Positions 21,196 to 28,669 of a stretch of 38,905 bases of DNA are shown in pieces. The notes below the pieces were generated by a model. It was not told the origin of the DNA. It worked only from the letters and a program-made list of their open reading frames with translations, and ran no database searches. The position numbers and the translations under genes were made by a program. Position 1 is the first letter of the stretch; each line of letters starts with the position of its first letter. Source of the DNA: a virus; IMG/VR virus record IMGVR_UViG_3300031754_000010, positions 1-38,905 of that record. The stretch is one strand, 5' to 3'.

Positions 21196-23562
21196 TTAGT
21201 GTACCCACGCGCCATTTTCCCGGAAGCAGGTACGCCCCGTGGAGGCTCCGGCCGTGCATGTCGAGTTACAGTCGGTGCAGAAGATTTGCGAGCCGTTGCT
21301 TGGCCCCAGGCTGCCTGAAGTGATCTGAGCGAAGGTAAGCCCGCTTATCATGTCGATAAACGTAGACGTTCCTAGGTACTGTGTCGTTGTGCCTATCATC
21401 TGGTTATCTGAAACCTCCAGAGAGCCGGAGTTGCCGGAACTGAACAATATGCCATTCGTCGATCCGCTGATCCTGTTCCCTTGAATCTTGATTCCGTTAG
21501 TGCTGGCTATATTCACGCCTGTGGTTGTCGCCGATATAATGTTGTTGGAGATTGACATGTTTGTTGTTCCGGCCCCAACACTTATCCCTATATTGCTGCC
21601 GGTCGCAGAAGCTATTTGACTCCCGGTAACCAAGACGGTCTGAACCAGCCCGGTAGTGTTCAGCCTGACAACTCGCACACCCACCCCAGAGAAGAGCTCC
21701 AGCGAGCAATTCGTTATCACGAAGTCCGACGTGTTAACGCCATCGGCCGCAGCGATATTTATCGAATAGGTGTGATTGAGTATCTTGGTGTTAGCGATAT
21801 ACAGCCCGCCGCCTGACTCCCATTCTATCCCGACCCCAGTGGTTATTGAATTATCTATGAACGTATTGACAATGGAGTTGTCACCCGCATCCGTACCGTT
21901 GGTATTCTGAATGTAGATGTCAAAATTATGCCCAGCCACAATGTGCGCGCTAACTATAGACCACTGTCCAGCACTTACAGAGTGGATGCAGTTCCATTGT
22001 CCTTGGCATAAGATACTATCCATCACGGCGCCCTTGCCGGAAACACCACCCGCGCCGTTTAGCTGAATCGCATCGCCCGCTGTCTTGGTCGGTGCCGTGC
22101 TGAAATTGCAGTTAGATACCTTAAACCTTTGAGTGGTAGTAGTTACAGTTGATACAAGGATATTCTGGGTAGCGCTGTTGGCCTGGAGAATGGCATGGTT
22201 AGATGCGCAGATTACATTGGTATCTCCAGTAACATCGATTTCGGATTGAAGCACGTAAGTCCCATCAGGAATGAAGATCGTCGGGCTTACATTGGCTGCT
22301 TCTTTTATGCCCACGGTCGCACTTGAAACATTCCATGCCCCGCTATGCGTGCCGCCGGCTGTGAACGTGATCGTTCCAGTAGAAGAGCCGGATGTGCAGC
22401 TTCCCCCGGTGATTGCGTCCGCCTCGGCCGTTCCCACACCACCGGAAATATAAATGAAGTGATTGGTATCTGTGCCATTCAGGCCCAGTGGGCACGGAGT
22501 CAGGGTGATGGTGTTAGAACCCGCCGAAAGGGAACCGCCAGGGGTTTGCGCTGGGAAGTTGTAATCCACCACATTAACGTAGTCCTTGGTGGCGAACTGC
22601 AAAGTAGTGTTGTTTCCCGTATTCGGCTGTAGGCGTAGGAATTGAGTTTGTGTGCCGGTCGGCAGCGAGTTTCCTTCCACTGTCCATGTGCCAGGAGATC
22701 CTACCGTGGTGCAGCCCCAAACGTTCTGCCCCGCCGTAGCATCGGTCTGAAAGTAGGTTTCCCCTACCGTGGCGCAGTTGTCGCGCCCATTGGGGCTGCC
22801 AGTTCCAGAACGGTTGGGAAGCGTTTTGGTGGACCCATGCAAGTCAGTAACACCGCCGCTGAAGGTATTGGTGGACCCATTAAACGCGCTGGTGCCACTG
22901 AATGTGGTACTCGAGCCGTTAAATGCGTTAGTGCCAGTCCAAGTATTGTTGGAGCCTAATAGGCCCACGCCCGCCGATGCAAGATCAGTAGAACAGATTG
23001 CCCTGAAACCGGGGCTCCCGCTGGCTCCGCAAGGAGAAGCATAAAACAAATCGGCCCCCTGTGCCGGAAAGTTGGGGGCCGTAGGTGAGAGTCCAACAAT
23101 TTGGGTGAATGGCGCCAGATAAACGAACACGGTACCTTTGGCACCTGCTACTGCCTGCCCGGTTATGGATAGGCTGATACTGCCAAAGATTGGCGGCGAA
23201 GTCGGTGAGCCTACGAATCCCTGCGCATTCGATGAGCTTACATCAGCGGAGGCCGCGCCAGCCATTACGTCAACTCCGGCCGCATCCAGGAGGGCAATGG
23301 AGTAGTTATTCGTGGGCGCTGGAGATCCAGGCGTAGTCTCCATGTTTACAACGCGGTAGCCCTGCACTAGTGGAATGCTCTGCGATTGCACCAAAGTCAC
23401 CGGAACAGTACCGTTTACCGAATCGCCGGTCCAGTACAGTGCTACCGTATAGATGCCGCTGCTACCGACCTGCTGAGTGCTCTGCTGAACCGTCCCTACG
23501 GCTCGGGCAATGCCGCTTATGGCCAGGAGTGCTAGGATCGTCTTCATGCTCGTCAGCTGCAT
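21196..23562 (-). CDS. Exported tail-spike-like beta-helix protein (788 aa)
   Basis: It begins with a signal peptide (MQLTSMKTILALLAISGIARA). AAGGAG five bases before ATG 23562 fixes this start. Residues 24-150 form a beta domain shared with the upstream gene at 23571 (PGSPAPTNNYSIALLDAAGVDV). Residues about 190-260 hold repeats of NGSSTTFSGTSAF type. A head-binding-like part follows (ATKDYVNVVDYNFPAQTPGGSL). From about 430 to 720 there is right-handed beta-helix sequence (FVITNCSLELFSGVGV, NNIISATTTGVNI). It is probably a receptor-binding or polysaccharide-degrading spike; catalytic residues cannot be placed. Confidence 0.75.
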   Translation of the reverse strand: MQLTSMKTILALLAISGIARAVGTVQQSTQQVGSSGIYTVALYWTGDSVNGTVPVTLVQSQSIPLVQGYRVVNMETTPGSPAPTNNYSIALLDAAGVDVMAGAASADVSSSNAQGFVGSPTSPPIFGSISLSITGQAVAGAKGTVFVYLAPFTQIVGLSPTAPNFPAQGADLFYASPCGASGSPGFRAICSTDLASAGVGLLGSNNTWTGTNAFNGSSTTFSGTSAFNGSTNTFSGGVTDLHGSTKTLPNRSGTGSPNGRDNCATVGETYFQTDATAGQNVWGCTTVGSPGTWTVEGNSLPTGTQTQFLRLQPNTGNNTTLQFATKDYVNVVDYNFPAQTPGGSLSAGSNTITLTPCPLGLNGTDTNHFIYISGGVGTAEADAITGGSCTSGSSTGTITFTAGGTHSGAWNVSSATVGIKEAANVSPTIFIPDGTYVLQSEIDVTGDTNVICASNHAILQANSATQNILVSTVTTTTQRFKVSNCNFSTAPTKTAGDAIQLNGAGGVSGKGAVMDSILCQGQWNCIHSVSAGQWSIVSAHIVAGHNFDIYIQNTNGTDAGDNSIVNTFIDNSITTGVGIEWESGGGLYIANTKILNHTYSINIAAADGVNTSDFVITNCSLELFSGVGVRVVRLNTTGLVQTVLVTGSQIASATGSNIGISVGAGTTNMSISNNIISATTTGVNIASTNGIKIQGNRISGSTNGILFSSGNSGSLEVSDNQMIGTTTQYLGTSTFIDMISGLTFAQITSGSLGPSNGSQIFCTDCNSTCTAGASTGRTCFRENGAWVH

Positions 23563-23570
23563 TTGTCTCC

Positions 23571-24494
23571 TTATTCGACGTCGTATCCGCTTAGGGATAC
23601 GGATTCAGAAACAGTAGTCGCCGAAGCATTGAATTCTAAGGTCATCGCCGTAGCCGCGGAACCAATGAGATTCAGCCCGCAGAATGAGAACGTGGCATAT
23701 TGCCCCACAACAGTAGTAGTGGCAATCTCTTGAGTCCATAGCACTGTTCCAGCACCGGTTGCCCCATCTCTGAGATTCACGCTTACTTGAGCCGCCGCCG
23801 CTGGGGTAGCAATGGAGCCCGCCGAGAACGACACGCAATCCGCCACATGGCGCACGCCCGCTGCTCCCGCCGCTTTAGATATCGTTGCCTGAGCACTGGC
23901 GGCCGGCTGCGAAAAGATTCCCCAGCGGGCGCCCTTTTCCACCACACCAGGCGTAACGTTCAGAGCCGAAGTGAGCGTAGCCGCAGTGCTGTTTGGGTAG
24001 AGCGAGACCTGGCCCCCCACAATCGAATTGCCGGAACCAATGAACACCAACACTGTCACATTGGCCGAATTGACCGAATTGCCGGTGATGTTCAACGTCT
24101 CCAATCCGTTGATTGGCGTCGCGGCGGCTCCCGTAGCGAATATCTGCGCCCCTGAGGCATTAAGGTTGGTGGCATTACCGCCTAGCTCATCAACACCATT
24201 AGAATCTGTGATCGTCACCTTATAGCCTGCCGTGGGCTGCGTGGCACCAGGCACAATCTCAACGCGGGTAATGTAGAATCCTTGGAGCTGTTGCGCAGTG
24301 CTGAGCAGTCCTGGAATTGTAGTAGCGGGAAATGATCCGGTGGAGGCATCGCCAACGCAGGTAATAGTTGTCACAAACGGCTGACTATTAGTGTAGACCT
24401 GGGTTTGCCCTATAGGAGTGGGGCCAGTAACCGTGCAGGTCCCCACGGCCCATGCCTTGGCTACGAAAACAGCCGCAAGTAGGTATCGTTTCAT
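23571..24494 (-). CDS. Exported beta-domain protein, paralogue of spike N-terminus (307 aa)
   Basis: The signal peptide MKRYLLAAVFVAKAWA is followed by a domain (17-165) homologous to residues 24-150 of the 788-residue spike: PGATQPTAGYKVTITDSNGVDELGG aligns with PGSPAPTNNYSIALLDAAGVDVMAG, and ETLNITGNSVNSANVTVLVFIG with SLSITGQAVAGAKGTVFVYLA. This domain is common in phage structural proteins. The C-terminal half is a second beta domain (FSAGSIATPAAAAQVSVNLRDGATGAGTVLW). ATG 24494 overlaps the previous stop as ATGA, with GGAG upstream. Confidence 0.72.
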   Translation of the reverse strand: MKRYLLAAVFVAKAWAVGTCTVTGPTPIGQTQVYTNSQPFVTTITCVGDASTGSFPATTIPGLLSTAQQLQGFYITRVEIVPGATQPTAGYKVTITDSNGVDELGGNATNLNASGAQIFATGAAATPINGLETLNITGNSVNSANVTVLVFIGSGNSIVGGQVSLYPNSTAATLTSALNVTPGVVEKGARWGIFSQPAASAQATISKAAGAAGVRHVADCVSFSAGSIATPAAAAQVSVNLRDGATGAGTVLWTQEIATTTVVGQYATFSFCGLNLIGSAATAMTLEFNASATTVSESVSLSGYDVE

Positions 24495-24682
24495 CTGAAT
24501 GGCTCCGTCAAAAGGTAATACAACCTGATCCACCTGGCGCAGATGTCACATGGGGATTTACTGCAGCCGGCATGGTTATGTTTAACAAGAAATGTAAACT
24601 GCTCCAAGGCCACATCCCAAGGAGTGGGCTGCTCGATGTATTCAGGCCGCTTTGCCGGGCTACTGGGAGTCGCTCCCCACAT
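24491..24682 (-). CDS. Small Cys-containing protein (63 aa)
   Basis: MWGATPSSPAKRPEYIEQPTP..., with HNHAGCSKSPCDICARWIRLYYLL near the C-terminus, a possible zinc site (H-x-H, C, CxxC). The stop overlaps the start of the next exported-protein gene as ATGA, which supports this reading over those in other frames. The function is unknown. Confidence 0.6.
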   Translation of the reverse strand: MWGATPSSPAKRPEYIEQPTPWDVALEQFTFLVKHNHAGCSKSPCDICARWIRLYYLLTEPFR

Positions 24683-24725
24683 TTGTCTACCAACATTCGT
24701 ACTTCCCTATATGGTAATTTGGAGT

Positions 24726-24965
24726 ATGAGGCGCGCGGCCCTGGCCTTCATACTCGCCGCGCGATCCTTTGCCCAGGACGATGACTTCGATCGGCGCCTT
24801 ATAGCATTCAACGAGCCATATGCAACTTTCGTGCGTAAGCTCCTTGGCTGCCAACCACACGAGGTCCACATCGAAAATTGCTCCCCTATGCGAGGAACGC
24901 GCGATCAACGTCTTTTCGGCAAATCTCGGGAAGCCGCCAAGAAGCTCTTCGACCTGCACGATTAA
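24726..24965 (+). CDS. Small exported protein on the plus strand (79 aa)
   Basis: MRRAALAFILAARSFA looks like a signal peptide cut before Gln, followed by an acidic start (QDDDFDRRLIAFNEPY) and a charged helix-rich body with two Cys (LLGCQPHEVHIENCSPM). It is one of very few plus-strand genes in this half and lies between two minus genes. There is no good Shine-Dalgarno (GGAG is too close), so a leaderless or coupled start is possible. A minus-strand reading of the same DNA (24687-24983) is less convincing. Confidence 0.5.
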   Translation: MRRAALAFILAARSFAQDDDFDRRLIAFNEPYATFVRKLLGCQPHEVHIENCSPMRGTRDQRLFGKSREAAKKLFDLHD

Positions 24966-24972
24966 GCCCCAC

Positions 24973-25113
24973 CTACCAGACAACAGCTTTGACGGCCTTG
25001 CCCAAGCCCTTCATCACCTTCACCGGATGGCGTACTGGATAGCTAGCCACCTTCAGCGGGCCAGACACAGCCAGCGTACCAAAAAGCAACAACGATGCGA
25101 TCAGTTTCTTCAT
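24973..25113 (-). CDS. Small exported cationic peptide (46 aa)
   Basis: The signal peptide MKKLIASLLLFGTLAVSG is followed by a short basic amphipathic mature part (VRHPVKVMKGLGKAVKAVVW) of about 28 residues. GGGAG lies 8-9 bases before ATG 25113, and the gene begins 2 bases after the upstream stop. A mature cationic helix in the periplasm could disturb membranes or the envelope, so a lysis or superinfection role is possible. This is an inference. Confidence 0.6.
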   Translation of the reverse strand: MKKLIASLLLFGTLAVSGPLKVASYPVRHPVKVMKGLGKAVKAVVW

Positions 25114-25114
25114 T

Positions 25115-25351
25115 TCAATCACTCCCAGATGTCAAGTTTTGCCGCAAGATAGCTTGCTGTATACCATTGATCCGCCGGGTCAATTCCGCCAACCTGTCCT
25201 GGCAGAACGGACAGTGCTTCGGGCCGGACTCGGTTCCTATTCGCTTCGCCAAATCAAACCACTGCTCCAGCTCCGTCTTGGCAGCATCGAGCTTTAGCTT
25301 GGCCTCTTCAATGGCCCTTAGTGCCCCGACAATGCGTTCACTTTCAAACAT
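25115..25351 (-). CDS. Coiled-coil protein with CPFC knuckle (78 aa)
   Basis: MFESERIVGALRAIEEAKLKLDAAKTELEQW is a long coiled coil. It is followed by HCPFCQDRLAELTRRINGIQQ, one CxxC that could bind zinc as a dimer. I use ATG 25351; a longer reading to 25654 lies over two other genes. It belongs to a row of small genes (25.1-26.2 kb) upstream of the tail spike. The function is unknown. Confidence 0.65.
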   Translation of the reverse strand: MFESERIVGALRAIEEAKLKLDAAKTELEQWFDLAKRIGTESGPKHCPFCQDRLAELTRRINGIQQAILRQNLTSGSD

Positions 25352-25356
25352 GGGGG

Positions 25357-25560
25357 TCACTTTGCCAGCGGTTGTCCCGGCGGCTGCGCATCCCGGCCTT
25401 CGGTGTGCAAATATTGCTGCGCACCAGCCAAAAACGCGGATACGCAGATTGCTAGGGCCACATTGCCGTGCTGCATTGCTAAGGCCACATTGATGACCTG
25501 CCCGGCGGCTACCCCGGCCTGGACAAGGCTCAATACCCGCTGATATGTTCGATCCGTCAT
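25357..25560 (-). CDS. Small membrane protein, possibly holin-like (67 aa)
   Basis: Residues about 11-50 are hydrophobic and Ala/Val-rich (VQAGVAAGQVINVALAMQ, NVALAICVSAFLAGAQQ), probably one or two membrane passes. The tail is polar and Pro-rich (HTEGRDAQPPGQP). It overlaps the upstream gene by ATGA. Size and layout allow a holin-type role, but other small membrane genes in this genome compete for it. Confidence 0.58.
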   Translation of the reverse strand: MTDRTYQRVLSLVQAGVAAGQVINVALAMQHGNVALAICVSAFLAGAQQYLHTEGRDAQPPGQPLAK

Positions 25561-25745
25561 GCTTTTGGGGATTGCGCCTTCGCCGCATTAGCAGCCATCG
25601 TGATGGCCGCATGAGAAGCTGCAGGAGCCTGCGCGGCCGCATGTGCGATAGCAACGATCAGTTGTATGGTCTCAAGGCTAAATGCAGCCAAGGTTGGTTC
25701 GGCCTGCGCAATTGCCTGTAAAATGTTTAACCAATTCCAGTTCAT
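25557..25745 (-). CDS. Small Ala-rich amphipathic protein (62 aa)
   Basis: MNWNWLNILQAIAQAEPTLAA..., then a helix ETIQLIVAIAHAAAQAP and an Ala-rich tail ending AAKAQSPKA. It is coupled on both sides by ATGA overlaps. It may associate with membranes or with the neighbouring hydrophobic protein. No family is recognised. Confidence 0.58.
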   Translation of the reverse strand: MNWNWLNILQAIAQAEPTLAAFSLETIQLIVAIAHAAAQAPAASHAAITMAANAAKAQSPKA

Positions 25746-25894
25746 TTAGTTTCCTTCGTTTCCTTCAATGCGGCTTCTAGCCGTTCCTCATAGCTATCCG
25801 CTGATCCGCAGCCAATCATCAGGCCGATGCCGGCATCGAATGACCGGACGAGCCCCAGTGATAGACCTTCTTCCTGTTCCGGCTTTTGGTCCAT
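25742..25894 (-). CDS. Hypothetical small acidic protein (50 aa)
   Basis: MDQKPEQEEGLSLGLVRSFD..., with a short hydrophobic centre (AGIGLMIGCG) and an acidic-to-basic helix at the end (SYEERLEAALKETKETK). I use ATG 25894, which avoids overlap with the upstream gene. No motif is recognised. Confidence 0.52.
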   Translation of the reverse strand: MDQKPEQEEGLSLGLVRSFDAGIGLMIGCGSADSYEERLEAALKETKETK

Positions 25895-25901
25895 TTGTTC
25901 C

Positions 25902-26237
25902 TCACGGCTGCGACAGATGTCCGCCCAGCGGGTTGTACAGCCACTCGTACACGGCCGCGTCACGGAAACATTCCCGTCTGCCAATCGTCCCTTCGTTGGT
26001 GGCGGGCGAAAGACCCGTTAACGGAAAAAGCTGCGTCATGGTGTTGTACACCAGTGTATCCCAGGTCCCCCAGTCGTACACGCCGCTGGCAGACGGGCAG
26101 TCGGATGTGACGGACGCCATCTCCGCCTTATAGCCCGCGACCAACGTATCGGGCCAAGCGGGGTTGAAGTTGGCCTCCGACGTTATTAGGAAGTCCGACA
26201 ACGCGGGCGCCCCGGGGTACTGTGCTGAAATCGACAT
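25902..26237 (-). CDS. Hypothetical protein, first gene after the 26.3 kb promoter (111 aa)
   Basis: MSISAQYPGAPALSDFLITSE... is Trp/Tyr/Pro-rich with no signal peptide. It ends VYEWLYNPLGGHLSQP and holds DCPSASGVYDWGTWDTLVYN in the middle. GGAGG lies just before ATG 26237, which decides the start over a longer reading. It is the first gene downstream of the putative promoter at 26322-26350, so it is probably well expressed. The family is not recognised. Confidence 0.62.
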   Translation of the reverse strand: MSISAQYPGAPALSDFLITSEANFNPAWPDTLVAGYKAEMASVTSDCPSASGVYDWGTWDTLVYNTMTQLFPLTGLSPATNEGTIGRRECFRDAAVYEWLYNPLGGHLSQP

Positions 26238-26321
26238 TATCCTCCGATGGTACCGTCTTTTAAGCTGGCGGTAAGGAGGTCTCGGAAAGAAACCCGCCCG
26301 CTCTCGCAGCACTCTGCCTTC

Positions 26322-26350
26322 AGGATAGACCAAAACATTTATGGTGGCAA
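26322..26350 (-). promoter_or_regulatory. Putative late promoter
   Basis: On the minus strand: -35 TTGCCA (26350-26345), a 17-base spacer and -10 TATCCT (26327-26322). It lies in a 183-base gap (26238-26420) that has no gene. The spacer ends in TTTTGGTC, like the TTTTGGGC of the capsid promoter spacer. Confidence 0.55.
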
Positions 26351-26355
26351 ATGTT
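26334..26355. promoter_or_regulatory. Inverted repeat AACATTT...AAATGTT
   Basis: AACATTT (26334-26340) and AAATGTT (26349-26355) are exact inverted copies, 8 bases apart, overlapping the -35 and spacer of the putative promoter. The same pair with a 7-base gap lies at the replication promoter (34211-34231). Confidence 0.5.
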
Positions 26356-26365
26356 CTCCTTCCAC

Positions 26366-26380
26366 TGTTTCACGGAAACA
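26366..26380. promoter_or_regulatory. Small perfect inverted repeat upstream of the late promoter
   Basis: TGTTTC and GAAACA flank ACG, 16 bases beyond the -35. It may be an activator or repressor site, or a short hairpin. TTCCACTG next to it also occurs inside the 34211-34231 operator. Confidence 0.35.
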
Positions 26381-26420
26381 AAACATGGAGCGGCAAATTG
26401 ATGCTTCTTCCACTGGCTAG

Positions 26421-26588
26421 CTAAATCTGGAATCCGGCCTTTCTAGCCTCTAGGATGTTCGCAAACTTGAAGTGCCGGCCGCCCCAATAGATTTGGATGC
26501 TGTGCCCTGGCAAGTCCCAAGCAATCGTTTCAATGGGTTGCGGCTCGGGATTCTCGAAGAAGTCGTCCACCGCGGTCCAATTGGGCAT
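26421..26588 (-). CDS. Hypothetical small protein (55 aa)
   Basis: MPNWTAVDDFFENPEPQPIET... has a beta-type centre (HSIQIYWGGRHFKFANILEARKAG). It starts 3 bases after the previous stop and is the last gene before the 26.3 kb promoter gap. No motif is recognised. Confidence 0.58.
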   Translation of the reverse strand: MPNWTAVDDFFENPEPQPIETIAWDLPGHSIQIYWGGRHFKFANILEARKAGFQI

Positions 26589-26591
26589 CGC

Positions 26592-26930
26592 CTATTTCTC
26601 CACCTTCAGGTAAAAATTCTGTGCACAAACGCGGCCATGGGAATCCGGCGCCCAGGCCCTCACAATGCGATACTCGTTCGCACGGATTAAAAATCTCAGC
26701 ATCCGCCTGGCATTTTCCCATTCAGTACCTTGAGATTCCGCAAACTCCGCGACAGTAAAGCCGCCCGCCGGCCGGCCAATAGGCAAGTCGCCTGTCAGCT
26801 TGGTATGGAGCACCTTGGCCTCCGACATGACATCAGCCAAGCTTTCCATATCAGACAGAGCTTTAGACGTGGCCGGCTTGAGCATTTGTCCGTTATGTGC
26901 GGACATTTTTCGGACAGCCCTTGGCTTCAC
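26592..26930 (-). CDS. Putative winged-helix protein (112 aa)
   Basis: The second half (GGFTVAEFAESQGTEWENARR, then MLRFLIRANEYRIVR and a hairpin ending AQNFYLKV) has the helix-turn-helix plus wing rhythm of a small regulator or replication accessory protein. It starts with GTG 26930, which overlaps the previous stop as GTGA. An internal ATG at 26906 is possible. As it precedes the late promoter, a late regulator is a reasonable guess but unproven. Confidence 0.6.
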   Translation of the reverse strand: MKPRAVRKMSAHNGQMLKPATSKALSDMESLADVMSEAKVLHTKLTGDLPIGRPAGGFTVAEFAESQGTEWENARRMLRFLIRANEYRIVRAWAPDSHGRVCAQNFYLKVEK

Positions 26931-27136
26931 AGCGGGTAATCCTCACATAGTGGTGTACCACGGACGCATGGCGGTCTACCGGCAGAAAGGTAGCATGTAC
27001 GTCGGTTATGCCAAATAAATGAGGCTGTTACATCTATGTACCATAATTCCCAGTGACCACCGCAGCGCCTGCGATACCAGCGGAAGCGGTCAAACAGATA
27101 GTCGACGAACCACCACCTATCGTTTATTTTGTTCAC
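26927..27136 (-). CDS. Aromatic- and Arg-rich small protein, GTG start (69 aa)
   Basis: It starts at GTG 27136, overlapping the metallophosphoesterase stop as GTGA, and stops as GTGA with the next gene. NDRWWFVDYLFDRFRWYRRR is followed by four Cys (CGGHW, TCYL, PPCV, PLCED). It has no signal peptide. Its two junctions share the same 10 bases (CCGCTGTGAA). The function is unknown. Confidence 0.55.
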   Translation of the reverse strand: MNKINDRWWFVDYLFDRFRWYRRRCGGHWELWYIDVTASFIWHNRRTCYLSAGRPPCVRGTPLCEDYPL

Positions 27137-27876
27137 AGCGGAAGCCTCCAGTTCTTAGCCTGCCCCTGCGGACAGCTCGCCAGGTTGATGTGACAATACG
27201 TATCGTTGTACTCGCCCCAGGCGAAGCCGTGGCTCCAGCGGGCCGTAGCACGCCTGGTCTTAGCGTACTCCATCATTCCGATCGTGGCCAGCGTCCCTAC
27301 GCAATAGCATATCGGATGATCATCGCGGCGACCGCCGGCGGATTCTGCTCTATGAAAGTGAGCACATATGCACTTGCCGAAGTGCTCAGCGTGGTCACGT
27401 AGGGCATTCTCGCCGCCCATGCCGAAGCCGTGAATAAACTTTGTGTCTCCGAGCTGGAGTTGCGCAGCATTGATGTCATAGATATCAATCAGCTTAGCCT
27501 TTAGCTTGTTAATGGCGGACCGGAATTCGTCACGGCAGTGAGCTGCAGCTAGGGCAATGATGGCGTTATGGTGATTGGCGTCTCGGAATACCCGGTCGTC
27601 ATGGTTACCCAAGATGACATGCGTTGGTCTAAACTTGTAGAGGAATTCGATTCCAGCGGTGAGATCGGGCCCCAACGCACAAGCTTCATCTCTGGAGCTG
27701 GGAGCACCGGACCGAAAAGCTGCGTAGTCACAGACATCGCCATGATGAATCCTGGTCTCCGGCTTGAACTGCTCCGCAAACTTCAATACGGCTGCTATCG
27801 CATCAGGGTCAGCGAATATCCCATGGCTACACCCACAACTAAGGAATTTAAGCCATTTGTGTCCGATATGTGCCAT
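27133..27876 (-). CDS. Calcineurin-like metallophosphoesterase (247 aa)
   Basis: Motifs in order: GCSHG (15-19), HHGDVCDY (44-51), ILGNHDDR (88-95), KFIHGFG (146-152) and CAHFHR (171-176). These are the metal-binding blocks of the calcineurin-like superfamily; targets in phages range from nucleic acids to phosphate esters. The first block normally reads DxH and here is C-S-H, so one metal ligand may be missing. The gene begins next to a tiny plus-strand frame, with no Shine-Dalgarno visible. It ends in a GTGA overlap with the next gene. Confidence 0.82.
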   Translation of the reverse strand: MAHIGHKWLKFLSCGCSHGIFADPDAIAAVLKFAEQFKPETRIHHGDVCDYAAFRSGAPSSRDEACALGPDLTAGIEFLYKFRPTHVILGNHDDRVFRDANHHNAIIALAAAHCRDEFRSAINKLKAKLIDIYDINAAQLQLGDTKFIHGFGMGGENALRDHAEHFGKCICAHFHRAESAGGRRDDHPICYCVGTLATIGMMEYAKTRRATARWSHGFAWGEYNDTYCHINLASCPQGQAKNWRLPL

Positions 27877-28183
27877 AATGATCTATATGAGACGTCAATG
27901 TAAACGCTGTGGCCAGAGCTTTCGGCTCAGGGACGTACCCGTGCAAGCCTCGGAAGGGGATTTGTAGTGGATGCTGCCGTGATATCCAACATTGCCCTTT
28001 GCAAATACTGGAAGCACGTCATCTAGGCTGAGGAACCTGCGCCACCTGCTTGTGATGGCTGCCACATATTACTTCTAGCACATTTCCACAGCTTTATGTC
28101 TTAGGCCCGTGAATGAGGCCGCGCAGCAGCAGCCCTGCATCTGCCTCACTTCTTACCGGCTGCTCGACGGGGGATTGCCGCGT
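27877..28183. other. 307-base gap without a clear gene
   Basis: The minus strand holds only very short frames (13 to 31 codons), the plus strand a 29-codon frame at 27878-27967. No convincing promoter or terminator was found. It may be a leader for the metallophosphoesterase gene or the remains of a lost gene. Confidence 0.5.
27878..27967 (+). CDS. Tiny plus-strand frame with a CxxC (29 aa), doubtful
   Basis: MIYMRRQCKRCGQSFRLRD... resembles the first half of a zinc knuckle. It begins one base beyond the metallophosphoesterase start on the other strand. No Shine-Dalgarno is visible. It could be a relic. Confidence 0.25.
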   Translation: MIYMRRQCKRCGQSFRLRDVPVQASEGDL

Positions 28184-28669
28184 TCATAGCTCTGTCGCAG
28201 ACTTCATCAATCGAAACACGCCTTTATGGGTCTGAGCATTGCAGCAGGCCAGCGGCTTAACCTTTACATTCAGGTCGAAATGCTCCGGCATGGTCTTATT
28301 CAGCATTTCGTAAAGCTCACAATCGCTTTCTTCTTCATCGAAGTACGCGCAGTTCTCGCACCTAACCTCTCGCTCAACCAGCCCAGCCTCTTTCGGGGTG
28401 ACGAAGTCATGCGCATCCCGCTTTTCGGCTTGCTTGAGTTCAGCTAGGTGATTCCTGACAACTTCTGGATTCGGCTTACCAAGCGGCCACGGGGAATAAA
28501 GGCAGCACGATTTGCCGGCGACAATTCGCGGCTTGGGGCCAAGCTCGATGCACTTATCATCAGTCGAAATGAACTTACGGCAAGTTTCGCACTGGGCGAA
28601 CTCCTCTGGCTGATAGTAGCCAGCTGGGGGTTCCATGTAGAGAAACGTGCTGCGGTCAATTTTGGCCAT
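28184..28669 (-). CDS. Cysteine-rich, HiPIP-like protein (161 aa)
   Basis: The first half reads FLYMEPPAGYYQPEEFAQC then ETCRKFISTDDKCIELG, then GKSCCLYSPW. That C-x2-C...C...CC-LY order is common in small phage Cys proteins resembling high-potential iron-sulfur proteins. The second half repeats a looser set (CENCAYFDEEESDCELYEML, LACCNAQ). So there may be two metal sites, iron-sulfur or zinc. I use ATG 28669 (MAKIDRSTF). It overlaps the preceding coiled-coil gene by 14 bases. Confidence 0.65.
   Translation of the reverse strand: MAKIDRSTFLYMEPPAGYYQPEEFAQCETCRKFISTDDKCIELGPKPRIVAGKSCCLYSPWPLGKPNPEVVRNHLAELKQAEKRDAHDFVTPKEAGLVEREVRCENCAYFDEEESDCELYEMLNKTMPEHFDLNVKVKPLACCNAQTHKGVFRLMKSATEL

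Noticed and set aside
24687-24983. Minus-strand frame of 98 codons
   Set aside because: It overlaps the plus-strand gene with a better signal peptide and natural charge pattern, and overlaps the 46-aa exported gene. Not fully excluded.
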